Notes: generated by a model from the sequence alone, not told the origin. 64,000 nucleotides of DNA from Schlesneria paludicola DSM 18645 (GCF_000255655.1 NZ_JH636435.1:2070658-2134657), one strand, 5' to 3'. Numbered from the stretch's first letter, positions 55,945 through 64,000 are shown. A program made the numbers and translations.

Positions 55945-56598
55945 TCACCAGGTGAGAACTGGGACGGGGCCTTCATCGCGTGCGGCAGAAGGCTCGATCC
56001 AATCGGATGTGGAGCACTCCTGCGTCGCGATTCCGGCGAGGCGCGCGAAGTTCGCCAGGATGTCTCGGCCATGCTCGGTCAGCACCGATTCCGGGTGGAA
56101 CTGCACGCCGAACAGCGGCCGGGTGCGATGCTCAACAGCCATCGGAATCCCGTCGGCGGTCCAGGCCGTGATTTCCAGATCCGGGGGCAACGTCGCCTCA
56201 TCAATGATCAGCGAATGATACCGAGCCACGCGCAGCGGGGACGGGAGATTCGCGAATAAGGATGTGCCGGTGTGTTCGATCAATGAGGTACGACCGTGGA
56301 TCGGTTCGGGGGCGCGAATGACGTTTCCGCCGAGCGCCGCCGCGATCGCCTGATGGCCCAGACAGACACCCAGCGTGGGAATCGTGCTGCTGAGCTCGCG
56401 GATCAGTTCGATCGAAACCCCCGCTTCGTTCGGCGTACAGGGACCGGGCGAAATGACGATCGCTTGTGGCGCCATCGCCCGAACCATGTCCGTCTGAATC
56501 GCATCATTTCGGACAACACACGTCTCACATCCCAGCTCCACGAAATAGCGGGCCAAGTTGTAGACAAAACTGTCGTAGTTATCGATCAACAGCAGCAT
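55945..56598 (-). CDS. pabA: Aminodeoxychorismate/anthranilate synthase glutamine amidotransferase subunit
   Basis: A 217-residue class I glutamine amidotransferase. The start MLLLIDNYDSFVYNLARYF is the family N-terminus. VISPGPCTPNEAG, the nucleophile GVCLGHQAIAAALGG, YHSLII and the His/Glu pair GVQFHPESVLTEHG complete the triad. It supplies ammonia to the chorismate-binding partner encoded immediately upstream; since that partner is PabB-like, para-aminobenzoate for folate is the likely product, although PabA can be shared with tryptophan synthesis. The ATG at 56598 lacks a clear ribosome binding site; GTG/ATG at 56667/56664 directly after pabB are alternatives. Confidence 0.88.
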   Translation of the reverse strand: MLLLIDNYDSFVYNLARYFVELGCETCVVRNDAIQTDMVRAMAPQAIVISPGPCTPNEAGVSIELIRELSSTIPTLGVCLGHQAIAAALGGNVIRAPEPIHGRTSLIEHTGTSLFANLPSPLRVARYHSLIIDEATLPPDLEITAWTADGIPMAVEHRTRPLFGVQFHPESVLTEHGRDILANFARLAGIATQECSTSDWIEPSAARDEGPVPVLTW

Positions 56599-56671
56599 GG
56601 GTAAAGCGGACTTTGGCGGCCAGATCGAATCCGATGATCCTGTTTCATTTCGGCGACTTCCCATCACCGGC

Positions 56672-58084
56672 TCAAAGCGCTTTTAGCATTCCCGCCGCTT
56701 TTGTGAGCGTTTCTTCATACTCGGCGGCGGGATTGGACTGAGCCACAATTCCACCACCAACATTACATTGTAGCCAGCCATGCCGCTGAACAAATGTTCG
56801 AATCAGCAAATTGCTGTCGATTCGGCCGTCCGGTCCGACATAGAACAGACTGCCGCAGTAGGGTCCGCGAACCGTGGGTTCCAGTTCCGCAATGATTTCC
56901 ATCGCTCGAACTTTGGGTGCCCCCGTAATCGAACCACCGGGGAACGTCGCCCGGAACAAATCCCAGATCGTCGCTTCTTGCCGCAACTGGCCCCGAACTT
57001 CTGACACCAGATGCTGGACCGTTTCGTACGATTCGACCGTACAAAGCTGAGGAACACGAATCGAGTTGGGCTGGCAGACGCGGGACAAATCGTTCCTTAG
57101 CAGATCAACGATCATCACATTTTCCGCCTGATCCTTGTCGCTCTCACGCAGTTCGTCGCGTGTGAAGAGATCGGCTTCGGGACCTCGTTTGCGTTGCCGC
57201 GTTCCCTTAATGGGCCGCGTTTCGACTTCACCGTCCGTCACACACAGAAACCGTTCTGGCGAGGCACTTACAATCGACCAGTCGTCCCATTGCATCAGCG
57301 CCGCAAAGGGGGCCGGATTGACCGTGCGTAAGCGGGCAAACAGCTCAAGCGAAGGACAAGGGGCCGGGGCGAGCAACCGCTGCGACAGATTCGCCTGAAA
57401 AACATCTCCGGCATAGATGTATTCGATCACACGTGCGACGTTGCGAAGATACTCGTCGCGTGTGAACGTACTTGTCACGTTCGCCGTCTCACCCAGCGGG
57501 AATTGCGCGGCAAAGGACAGATCCATTCGCGGCGTTGGACTTGATGAATCCGATGCCGGAACCGCTTTTGAAAGCTCTGTCTTGACCTGATGCAGACGAT
57601 CGGCCGCGCGCCGGCTTCGGCGATCCTCGTCCGTTTCCGGCCAACCTTGCGAGATTAGCCATAGCGTCCCGGCAAAGTGGTCCCAGGCGAGCACCCAGTC
57701 GTAAAGTCCCACGGCCATGACGGGGAGTTGAAATTCGTTATGGACGGCAGACGGAATTCGTTCCCAGCACTGTCCCAGTTCGTAGCCCAGCAGTCCCGCG
57801 ATCCCACCCTGGAATGGTGGAAGACCTGGCACGGCCGCGCCCTGCCAGCGTTCCCACGCCGCTGAGACGTCCGCAAACGGATCGAGTCCGTAACGGGGCG
57901 CATCGAGTTGCCAGTGCGCGACCGGATCGGCCGTGAGAAACGAATATCGTCCGACCGGCTGCCGCTGAAGGGCACTATCCAGCAGCAGCAACCGCGGCCA
58001 GTGCGCAAGCGCCCGAACCGCCGTCACGACATCCAACGCCGGATCGAGCTGTTCAACGAAAGGTTGTTGTGAGGACGTCGTCAT
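56672..58084 (-). CDS. pabB: Aminodeoxychorismate synthase component I
   Basis: A 470-residue chorismate-utilising enzyme. The chorismate-binding domain has RPIKGTRQRKRG, where PIKGT (Lys) is characteristic of PabB; anthranilate synthases have PIAGT. Also present are DLLRNDLSRVC, GGSITGAPKVRAMEIIAELEP and NVGGGIVAQSNPAAEYEETLTKA. The N-terminal half binds a regulatory or structural ligand site as in TrpE. It converts chorismate and ammonia to 4-amino-4-deoxychorismate. It is followed directly by the amidotransferase gene on the same strand. A lyase (PabC) gene is not visible here. Confidence 0.9.
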   Translation of the reverse strand: MTTSSQQPFVEQLDPALDVVTAVRALAHWPRLLLLDSALQRQPVGRYSFLTADPVAHWQLDAPRYGLDPFADVSAAWERWQGAAVPGLPPFQGGIAGLLGYELGQCWERIPSAVHNEFQLPVMAVGLYDWVLAWDHFAGTLWLISQGWPETDEDRRSRRAADRLHQVKTELSKAVPASDSSSPTPRMDLSFAAQFPLGETANVTSTFTRDEYLRNVARVIEYIYAGDVFQANLSQRLLAPAPCPSLELFARLRTVNPAPFAALMQWDDWSIVSASPERFLCVTDGEVETRPIKGTRQRKRGPEADLFTRDELRESDKDQAENVMIVDLLRNDLSRVCQPNSIRVPQLCTVESYETVQHLVSEVRGQLRQEATIWDLFRATFPGGSITGAPKVRAMEIIAELEPTVRGPYCGSLFYVGPDGRIDSNLLIRTFVQRHGWLQCNVGGGIVAQSNPAAEYEETLTKAAGMLKAL

Positions 58085-58115
58085 CGTACCCGGCGCCGTG
58101 CAATCTAACCTCCGG

Positions 58116-58219
58116 GTCTCTGTGTCTCCGTGTCTCCCTCACTCCCAATGTGTTCCCAATGTCAGCGTTACCGTCGCTTGGGTCCAGTGGGAGTGAGGGA
58201 GACACGGAGACACAGAGAC
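58116..58219. repeat. Perfect 32-bp inverted repeat with 40-nt loop
   Basis: Arms 58116-58147 and 58188-58219 are exactly complementary. The arms are themselves low-complexity, built from GTCTCC/GTGTCTC units (GGAGACACAGAGACAC on the other side). It lies between the pabB start and the halogenase-like gene's end. It would fold into a very stable cruciform or RNA hairpin on either strand; there is no adjacent T-run. Confidence 0.9.
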
Positions 58220-58302
58220 ACGGAGAGGATATGAAGGAGTTCAATGAGAAGACCGGGCGCAGTGTATGCTGCGTCCGGCCTGGATTCGAATCGATACCGG
58301 TA

Positions 58303-59553
58303 TCAACCTGCTTCGGCCATGGCCGGAATCTGCAGGGCTTCGTTGATCAGTCCCAGGGTTTCGTCGAGTTCTGGTCGGAACAGATCTCCGATCAACAGGT
58401 CGGTGATGTCCCCTTTGCGATGCGGATGCTTCGCGACGAACTTCCCGAAGCTGAAGCCTTGATAGTACGCACAGACCAGTGATCGCATGCGTTCCATCCC
58501 ACGGACATAGTCCGCTTCCCAAGCGCCCAACTGAGCGCCCGAGGTATCTCCCTTGGCGAGTCCTTCGCAGACGGCATCGGCGGCCAGTTCACCCGACTTC
58601 AGCGCCAGCAGCACGCCCGAGGAATAGAGCGGGTCGAGGAATCCAAAGGCATCGCCGACCAGCACCCAGCCATTCCCCGCCGCTTTCTGCGAGCGATACG
58701 AATACTCTTTGGCCGCCCGGAATGGTTCGACGCGTTTTCCGATACTGATTCGTTCTTTCACCGCCGGACACTTATCGACTTCGGCATTGTAGATCGCTTC
58801 GAAATCCTTCGTATCACGGTTCTTGAACAGATACCCGTAGTCGGCGACCGCTCCAACACTGACGATATTGTCGTGCAGCGGGATATACCAGAACCATCCG
58901 GCTTTGCCTTGGATTTGCAATACCACGGTCGCACCTTCGTCACGGCCCGTATCGCGCCAAGCGCCTTCCCAATACGTCCAGACGGCGGCCTTTTTCAAGG
59001 CGGGATCCCATTCACGCAGACCGAGCTTGCCCATAATGAGTGAACTCTGGCCGCTGGCATCGACGATCACGTCGGCGCGTTCGATCCGTTCGCCGCCATT
59101 TGCTTCGTCCTGGACACGTACGCCGACAGCGCGGTCACCTTCAAACAGCACTTCCAGCACGCGGACACCCTGTTGGACGTCGACACCATGCTCGATCGCG
59201 TTGTCCATCATGCGCATGTCGAAATCGCTGCGTCGCACCTGCCAGGTCTGCGACGATTCATGCGGCTTATGATCCAGGAAGTAAAACGGTTCGGACAACC
59301 GGCCACTGGAACCGACGAACTGCACGCTGTACTTCCGCACGAATTCGCTCGCCTTCATCTTGTCGAGCATGTTCAGGCGTTGCATCACGTGATACGTCTG
59401 CGGGATCAGCGATTCGCCAATGTGATAGCGTGGAAAATGTTCGCGTTCGAGCAGTCGCACCTTGTAGCCGCGCTGTGCGATCAAGGTCGCCGCCGTTGTT
59501 CCCGACGGTCCGCCACCAATCACGATCACGCGAGGCTGGGTTGGTTCAACCAT
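58303..59553 (-). CDS. FAD-dependent halogenase-like oxidoreductase
   Basis: A 416-residue flavoprotein. The dinucleotide fold is VIVIGGGPSGTTAATLIAQRG (about 9-29). HIGESLIP (44-51) and a Lys in FVRKYSVQF follow. The motif WFWYIP at 220-225 fits WxWxIP, a signature of FADH2-dependent halogenases that is found in few related reductases. The second FAD motif is WVLVGDAFGFLDPLYSSGVLLALKSGELAA. The family also includes geranylgeranyl reductases, so halogenation is an inference. AAAGGA lies 10 nt before the ATG at 59553. It is preceded by a MarR-type regulator on the same strand, possibly its controller. Confidence 0.8.
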   Translation of the reverse strand: MVEPTQPRVIVIGGGPSGTTAATLIAQRGYKVRLLEREHFPRYHIGESLIPQTYHVMQRLNMLDKMKASEFVRKYSVQFVGSSGRLSEPFYFLDHKPHESSQTWQVRRSDFDMRMMDNAIEHGVDVQQGVRVLEVLFEGDRAVGVRVQDEANGGERIERADVIVDASGQSSLIMGKLGLREWDPALKKAAVWTYWEGAWRDTGRDEGATVVLQIQGKAGWFWYIPLHDNIVSVGAVADYGYLFKNRDTKDFEAIYNAEVDKCPAVKERISIGKRVEPFRAAKEYSYRSQKAAGNGWVLVGDAFGFLDPLYSSGVLLALKSGELAADAVCEGLAKGDTSGAQLGAWEADYVRGMERMRSLVCAYYQGFSFGKFVAKHPHRKGDITDLLIGDLFRPELDETLGLINEALQIPAMAEAG

Positions 59554-59665
59554 TTCAGAGCGATCCTTTCGAATGAATTTGCTCGTGCCATGAAAAGAGC
59601 CGCGGGAACGACGAAACCCACGAGCTCCATTGTTTGCAACGTCTTCAAGACGTCCAGTACGAAGC

Positions 59666-60151
59666 TTATTTTTCGTGTCGCCACACGCTATCGTCGTCTT
59701 CATGGGGATGACGGACGGCGTGCAACAGTTCGACCAGTTGTTTCAAATCTTTCTCGGACAGGTGCCCCAACTGCCGGTTGTGACAGTCGCGGACAGCGAC
59801 TTCAAGCTGTTTGAGAAGTCGCAAACCTTCGGCGGTGATTCCCACTTCGACCACACGGCGGTTTTCGGAACGGCGTTCGCGATGAACGAGCCCCCGCTCT
59901 TCCAGCCGGTCCAACAGCCGCGTCATATCGGGTGCACGGGAGATCAGCTTATTTCCCAGGGCCGACGTCGGCATGGTGGTGGGATGCACCGCCTCGAGCA
60001 GTCGCAAGGAGTTATATTGTTGCGCCGACAAATCAAACTGCGCGAACATTTCGTCTTCGAGTGATTTCAGCCGGTCATACGTCCGCCAAAGACTGAGATA
60101 CGCCTCTTGCTGAAGCGAATCGAATCGAGATTTACGCGCGGCAGTTTTCAT
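59666..60151 (-). CDS. MarR-family transcriptional regulator
   Basis: A 161-residue winged-helix regulator. The DNA-binding region is LSAQQYNSLRLLEAVHPTTMPTSALGNKLISRAPDMTRLLDRLEERGLVHRERRSENRRVVEVGITAEGLRLL, with the MarR wing D/N-RR signature as SENRRVVEV. Dimerisation helices lie at both ends. MarR proteins usually sense small phenolic or lipophilic ligands and repress neighbouring genes. It is encoded 112 bp upstream of the halogenase-like gene in the same direction, so joint expression or control is plausible. Confidence 0.9.
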   Translation of the reverse strand: MKTAARKSRFDSLQQEAYLSLWRTYDRLKSLEDEMFAQFDLSAQQYNSLRLLEAVHPTTMPTSALGNKLISRAPDMTRLLDRLEERGLVHRERRSENRRVVEVGITAEGLRLLKQLEVAVRDCHNRQLGHLSEKDLKQLVELLHAVRHPHEDDDSVWRHEK

Positions 60152-60323
60152 GATGTTTTTCTTTCACCACGAAGCTACCGCCCCCGGCTTCAGTCGTCAA
60201 GACGATTGTCGTTTAAACGTTTTTCGGCAAGATCGGGAGCGGAACTTGAATTCCATCCATGTTTCTCGTTCGCTTCGCGTTTGCCGTCTGCTTCTCGCGA
60301 ACAAGCTCCGCTCGGTTCCCCCT

Positions 60324-60452
60324 CGTTCCCAAGCTCCCGCTTGGGGACGCTTCATCTGCCCAGAAGCCGCAAGCAGGTGGATTTTTGACCGCCTTCTCAC
60401 TTGGCACAAACCGAGATCGCATGAGGCGTTACCAAGCGGGAGCTTGGCAACG
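60324..60452. repeat. REP-like palindromes (two copies)
   Basis: Copies at 60324-60349 (arms CGTTCCCAAG and CTTGGGGACG, core CTCCCG) and 60427-60452 (arms CGTTACCAAG and CTTGGCAACG, core CGGGAG). They are in opposite orientation, and the second is preceded by the shared spacer GAGATCGCATGAGG. They fill most of the 350-bp gap between the MarR gene and the next gene's end; nothing else is seen there. Confidence 0.8.
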
Positions 60453-60505
60453 AGGGACGGTCGGGGGGGACGGGGAACGAGGGACCGAGGGGGATCCCTG
60501 CGATG

Positions 60506-61669
60506 TCACACGCGCAAGAACGCGCGATGCCGGTACAGGAACCAGAGCATCAGCCACTTGATGGTTAGGACACCGAACATTAGGACGGCTCGTTGTGCTT
60601 TCTCACCCTCGGTATGTCCCGCCGCTGTACACCACTGGCCGACGTATCGGATCACGCCGCCGAGAAAGAATTCACTCATCTTGCTGAAATCGACGAAATT
60701 CTGCATGACGTAAATCGTGATGGCGTTCATCCCGATGACGATGAAAAAGAAAGCCCAACGACGCCATCCAATGACATCGATCAGCAAGTAAAAGACGGCG
60801 AGCAACGTCAGACTCCATCCGCCCGTGACAAGCACAAATGAACTGGTCCACAGGATCTTGTTCAGCGGGAAGCTAAAGCTCCACAAATAACCGGCCGCCA
60901 AACAAACGATGGCTCCCGCACACAATCCCAGGAACTTGTGAAATCGAGTGTACGACGACCGCAGCCAGTGGCCGGTCAGTACACCCAGCAGCGCAGTTCC
61001 AATCGCGGGGATCGTCGAAAGCACACCTTCATTGTCGCCAAGTTTGTAATGCAGTTTTCCGGGAATCAGAAGGCGATCGACGTAGCCGACCAGACTGCCT
61101 TCCATCGTCAAATCGAACGGCTGAAACCCCGGTGCCGGAACGAACCGCAGCAGCGCCCAATAGCCCGCGATGATCCCGATGGCCAGGAGCGCCTGACTGC
61201 GAATGCCCAGATGCAGGACGGCAAGCGCGGCGAAGAAATAGCAGATCCCGATCCGCTGCAGGACACCGGGCCAGCGGAAATTGGTGAAATCGAGCTGCAG
61301 GATGCCGTTTCCGATCAGCCCGAGTGCAATCAAAAGCAGCGTCCGGCGAATGATGCGAGCATAGACGCCCGAACGATTCGGGACGAGTTCACCGGCCGTT
61401 TGATACTTCGTCAGGGAGAAGGGCAGGACGACACCGACCAGAAACAGAAACAACGGAAAAATCAGGTCGTAGAAGTGAAATCCATCCCATTTCACGTGTT
61501 CCAACTGCGTCACGACGATCGGCACACCCAGCCACGTCGCCAGGGCTTTGAAAAAGGAATCACCCCGGATAATCCAGAACATGTCGAATCCGCGCAAGGC
61601 GTCGATCGATTGCAATCGCGGTTCGCTGGTGACCTCCACAGGCGGTGCAGACGAGGGAGCGGATGTCAT
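60506..61669 (-). CDS. DUF5009/HGSNAT-like acyltransferase-family membrane protein
   Basis: A 387-residue polytopic protein related to heparan-alpha-glucosaminide N-acetyltransferase and the bacterial YeiB/NagX group. The family opening is LQSIDALRGFDMFWIIRGD, then FHFYDLIFPLFLFLVGVVLPFSL with the conserved DLIFPLFLF, and GVLQRIGICYFFAALAVL. About ten helices are visible, ending in WLMLWFLYRHRAFLRV. It probably transfers acetyl groups to sugars across the membrane, the substrate being unknown. It is divergent from the sugar-binding protein gene, 206 bp away, so the two may serve a shared amino-sugar pathway. Confidence 0.85.
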   Translation of the reverse strand: MTSAPSSAPPVEVTSEPRLQSIDALRGFDMFWIIRGDSFFKALATWLGVPIVVTQLEHVKWDGFHFYDLIFPLFLFLVGVVLPFSLTKYQTAGELVPNRSGVYARIIRRTLLLIALGLIGNGILQLDFTNFRWPGVLQRIGICYFFAALAVLHLGIRSQALLAIGIIAGYWALLRFVPAPGFQPFDLTMEGSLVGYVDRLLIPGKLHYKLGDNEGVLSTIPAIGTALLGVLTGHWLRSSYTRFHKFLGLCAGAIVCLAAGYLWSFSFPLNKILWTSSFVLVTGGWSLTLLAVFYLLIDVIGWRRWAFFFIVIGMNAITIYVMQNFVDFSKMSEFFLGGVIRYVGQWCTAAGHTEGEKAQRAVLMFGVLTIKWLMLWFLYRHRAFLRV

Positions 61670-61875
61670 CGGAGGGACTCGAAAGAAGAAAGGATACGGG
61701 GCCCATTTGATTCGGCATGCACGCCACAGCGCGTGGGCACCAGTTCACCCGATTCACTCGAAAATCACAACGTCACGCGCGAAATACGGCTTCGCGGAAC
61801 CGAATGTCGCTGCTTGACCGCCGCGCCGCACCACCGGTATCTTGGCCCGTCCTGATTTTGAGAGTCCGTTTCCGC

Positions 61876-63036
61876 ATGAAGGCCAACACGATGTTGATCA
61901 AGGGTCGGCTGTTTCCCTGTTCTTTTCTGTTCGCACTGGTCGTCTGTCTCGGTTGCGAACCGTCAATCCCCAAAGGCACTTCGAAGCCTGGTGCTGACGC
62001 GTCAGCGCCAGCAGGGGACGCCGGGACGTCGGCGGGAAATTCGAGTTTGAAACGGTTGATCATTCTCTCGAATACGGATTCACCCTTCTGGGATGCGTGT
62101 CGGGAAGGGGTGCTCGCCACCAACAGTGAACTGAAACTGAAAGAGTCCGGACTGATTGCGGTGCTGGACGTCAACGATGGAACGGCCCAGGGACAATTGT
62201 CCAAGCTTCAGCAGTACGGCACGCAAAGCGATATCGCGGGAATCGGAATCTCGGCACTCGACGCCGAGAACGTAGCGATCGCCGATGAACTGCGCGCGAT
62301 CCAGAAGAAGGGAATCAAGATCCTGACGATCGATTCCGACGTGAAGCGTGAATCGTTCCGTGATGCACGCCACGCCTTCGTCGGAACCGACAATGCGGGG
62401 GCGGGGCGCGTACTGGGGATCTGCGCCAAAGCCCTTCGACCTGAAGGAGGCGAGTACGTCGCATTCGTCGGACGTAGCGGGGCTCAGAACGCCATCGATC
62501 GCATTGGAGGATTTGGTGAAGGGGCCGGAGAGAAGTTCCACTTCAAAGACACGATGACTGATGACACGGACAAAACCAAAGCGCGCGACAACGTCCGCAA
62601 CGCGATGCGCAATCATCCCAACTTGAACGTGCTGGTGGGGATCTGGTCGTACAACGCCCCCGCGATCGTCGACATCGTCAAAGAGACGAATCGCCGGAAG
62701 GATTTTTCGGTCGTCGTGTTCGACGCCGAACCTACGGCAATCACGGCCATGGCGGACGGAAACATCGATGTCATGGTCGTGCAAAATCCATTTCAGATGG
62801 GCTACCAGGGCATTCGTGCGTTGGCCGCTTTGGTCACTGACAACAAAGCCGTCCTGACCGAGATGTATCCGAAGTTCGGTCAGCCGGACGGAGATGTCTA
62901 TGACACGGGCCTGAAAGTGGTCGTGCCGAATACGGATTCACCTATTAAGGGCGACTTGTTCGAGAAGGGCGTGGAGTTCATCACACTCGACAAACTGCAG
63001 GAATGGATGAAGAAGTACGGTCTGACCGGTTCGTGA
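61876..63036 (+). CDS. Sugar ABC transporter substrate-binding lipoprotein
   Basis: A 386-residue periplasmic binding protein of the ribose/galactose type (Peripla_BP_4). A lipobox LVVCLGC follows a hydrophobic signal, then a Ser/Ala-rich linker. The fold shows RLIILSNTDSPFWDACREGV, GIGISALDAENVAIADEL, ILTIDSDVKRESFRDARHAFVGTDNAGAGRVLG, DAIDRIGGF-like region GAQNAIDRIGGFGEG and IDVMVVQNPFQMGYQGIRALAAL. It delivers sugar to the permease encoded 350 bp downstream. The upstream frame (to 61717) is not signal-like and is excluded. Confidence 0.9.
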   Translation: MKANTMLIKGRLFPCSFLFALVVCLGCEPSIPKGTSKPGADASAPAGDAGTSAGNSSLKRLIILSNTDSPFWDACREGVLATNSELKLKESGLIAVLDVNDGTAQGQLSKLQQYGTQSDIAGIGISALDAENVAIADELRAIQKKGIKILTIDSDVKRESFRDARHAFVGTDNAGAGRVLGICAKALRPEGGEYVAFVGRSGAQNAIDRIGGFGEGAGEKFHFKDTMTDDTDKTKARDNVRNAMRNHPNLNVLVGIWSYNAPAIVDIVKETNRRKDFSVVVFDAEPTAITAMADGNIDVMVVQNPFQMGYQGIRALAALVTDNKAVLTEMYPKFGQPDGDVYDTGLKVVVPNTDSPIKGDLFEKGVEFITLDKLQEWMKKYGLTGS

Positions 63037-63071
63037 CCTCGCCTGTGATACGTTTCATCGTTCATGTTCGT

Positions 63072-63317
63072 CGTTGCCAAGCTCCTGCTTGGCAACGAAC
63101 GAGATCGCATGAGACGTTCCAAGCAGAGCTTGGTAACGAGGGGAGAGGTAACGAAGGGAAGCGAGGACGAGGGGACGAACGCTTCTTGCTCCTCGTTGCC
63201 AAGCTCCGCTTGGCAACGCGTCCTATGCGTTGGACGTGTATGTGAAGGACCGGGGCCAAGTTCCTGCTCGACAAGAACGAGATCGCATGAGGCGTTACCA
63301 AGCGGAGCTTGGTAACG
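63072..63317. repeat. Cluster of four REP-like palindromes with conserved spacers
   Basis: Copies at 63072-63097 (CGTTGCCAAG/CTTGGCAACG, core CTCCTG), 63115-63138 (core CAGAG), 63194-63218 (core CTCCG) and 63293-63317 (core CGGAG), plus a degenerate copy near 63256-63280. Pairs of opposite orientation are joined by AACGAGATCGCATGAG, a BIME-like composite unit. They fill the gap between the binding protein and the permease. Confidence 0.85.
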
Positions 63318-63385
63318 AGGAAACGAGGAACATCAATTTCCGGGCTCCCGCATGTGTTGATTGCTTGAGTGAAGGTACAGAGTTC

Positions 63386-64000
63386 ATGACGGCTTCTGTT
63401 GTTGTCGCGTTGATCGTCATGGCGATGATTGCGATCGGTGTGATTGGTCTGCGTCAGTTCGTGTCAAAAGGCGAAGCCACGCGGCATCAGTTGGGACTGA
63501 TCGCGGCCATTTTTGTGGTCGTCTGCTGTACGACTCTATTCGATGAACATCACAACTACGTGATGAAATGGGACGTCAGCGTGATCGATCTGCTCAGGCA
63601 GACGACCATGTTGTCGCTGATTGCACTCGGAGCGGCCGTCGTCATTATCGCGGGCGGGATCGACTTGTCTGCCGGTTCGGTCATGGCATTCAGTGCCTCG
63701 ATCTGTGCGACGCTGATGGCGCTGCTCGCCCCCGAAGCGGTCAGCCAGTCGCAGCCCCTGGGAATCGGTGTCATCGTGATCGCCATCACGGGCACGCTGA
63801 TCACGGGACTCTTGGTCGGCAGCCTGCATGCCTGGCTGATCACAGAAATTGGACTGCCCCCATTTGTGGCGACGCTGGGAACGCTGGTGGGGCTGCGAAG
63901 CCTGAGCCGAGCGATTGTTGAGAACGTCACACAGACGATGCTGGGCGGGGCGCGGACGCAGATCAATATCGCCGATCCATCTTTCCGCGAGCTGTCGGGA
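63386..64000 (+). CDS. Sugar ABC transporter permease (RbsC-like), 5' part
   Basis: The frame is open from the ATG at 63386 to the window end (205 codons), so the gene is cut. It has helices MTASVVVALIVMAMIAIGVIG and LIAAIFVVVCCTTLF. The conserved permease core follows: QTTMLSLIALGAAVVIIAGGIDLSAGSVMAFSASI, GTLITGLLVGSLHAWLITEIGLPPFVATLGTLVGLRSLSRAI. This matches the BPD_transp_2/RbsC family. It partners the upstream binding protein. The ATPase component is not between them and may lie beyond the window. Confidence 0.92.
   Translation, partial: MTASVVVALIVMAMIAIGVIGLRQFVSKGEATRHQLGLIAAIFVVVCCTTLFDEHHNYVMKWDVSVIDLLRQTTMLSLIALGAAVVIIAGGIDLSAGSVMAFSASICATLMALLAPEAVSQSQPLGIGVIVIAITGTLITGLLVGSLHAWLITEIGLPPFVATLGTLVGLRSLSRAIVENVTQTMLGGARTQINIADPSFRELSG

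Noticed and set aside
60150-60713. Small proteins encoded across the palindromes (for example with QAGAW or PLGDAS)
   Set aside because: These peptides are translations of the REP-like repeat itself and recur wherever it occurs; they are not genes.
60938-61855. A 305-codon + strand frame opposite the acyltransferase-like gene
   Set aside because: The protein is extremely rich in Gln, Arg and Asp with no fold-like pattern; it mirrors the hydrophobic codons of the real gene.
63072-63317. Regular palindromes considered as a CRISPR array
   Set aside because: The spacers are partly conserved, unit lengths vary, the repeats alternate in orientation and no cas gene is present.

Overview
The window looks like chromosomal DNA of a planctomycete (class Planctomycetia, genus not determined). 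This rests on gene families typical of that group: a DUF1549/DUF1553 protein end, a DUF1559 prepilin-like protein, a DUF1080 protein, a DUF6807 (PmoA-like) protein, BlaI/M56 sensor-repressor pairs, and FtsW outside any division cluster. Composition is fairly uniform and GC-rich. I see no rRNA, tRNA, CRISPR array or insertion sequence.

Layout. 1-8.6 kb: tail of a DUF1553 protein, a lipoprotein, RNase Y, a Rieske ferredoxin, an enolase-superfamily dehydratase, an ABC permease with a His-rich loop and a zinc-ribbon membrane protein. 8.7-14.4 kb: MFS carboxylate transporter, HpcH/HpaI aldolase, HAD phosphatase and a heparinase-like protein. 14.7-19.7 kb: M56 protease/BlaI repressor with a clear operator, then a Tat-exported esterase. 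20-23.8 kb: exopolysaccharide export pair (Wza-like lipoprotein, Wzc-like tyrosine kinase). 23.9-28.2 kb: ybeY-CorC pair, redoxin, membrane protein and HU, with two clear terminators. 28.4-34.5 kb: FtsW, DUF6807, a pteridine-reductase-like SDR, amidohydrolase, an uncharacterised acidic protein and a Gfo/Idh/MocA oxidoreductase. 34.8-37.6 kb: flagellar export genes fliR, fliQ and a fliO-fliP fusion. 37.8-43.9 kb: a DUF1559 protein and ribonucleotide reductase nrdAB, with one adenosylcobalamin riboswitch ahead of nrdA and a second ahead of the DUF1559 gene. 44.1-54.8 kb: DUF1080 protein, then a two-gene PUFA/polyketide-type synthase (PfaD-like enoyl reductase, translationally coupled to a 2566-residue KS-AT-ACPx4-KR-DH protein). 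55.9-60.2 kb: pabA/pabB, a halogenase-like flavoprotein and its MarR-type neighbour. 60.5-64 kb: an acyltransferase-like membrane protein and a sugar ABC transporter (binding protein, partial permease).

Most notable: (1) NrdB has the complete class Ic (Chlamydia-type) signature, with Phe in place of the radical Tyr and an all-Glu first ligand set, and it lies under B12-riboswitch control. (2) A second riboswitch of the same architecture, with matching downstream elements, precedes a prepilin-like gene. (3) PfaD plus PfaA together hold every activity of a full reductive acyl cycle, without PfaB, PfaC or PfaE nearby. (4) FliO and FliP are fused, with a second signal-peptide-like segment in the middle. 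(5) A dispersed family of paired palindromes (REP/BIME-like) and a perfect 32-bp inverted repeat occupy several intergenic gaps.
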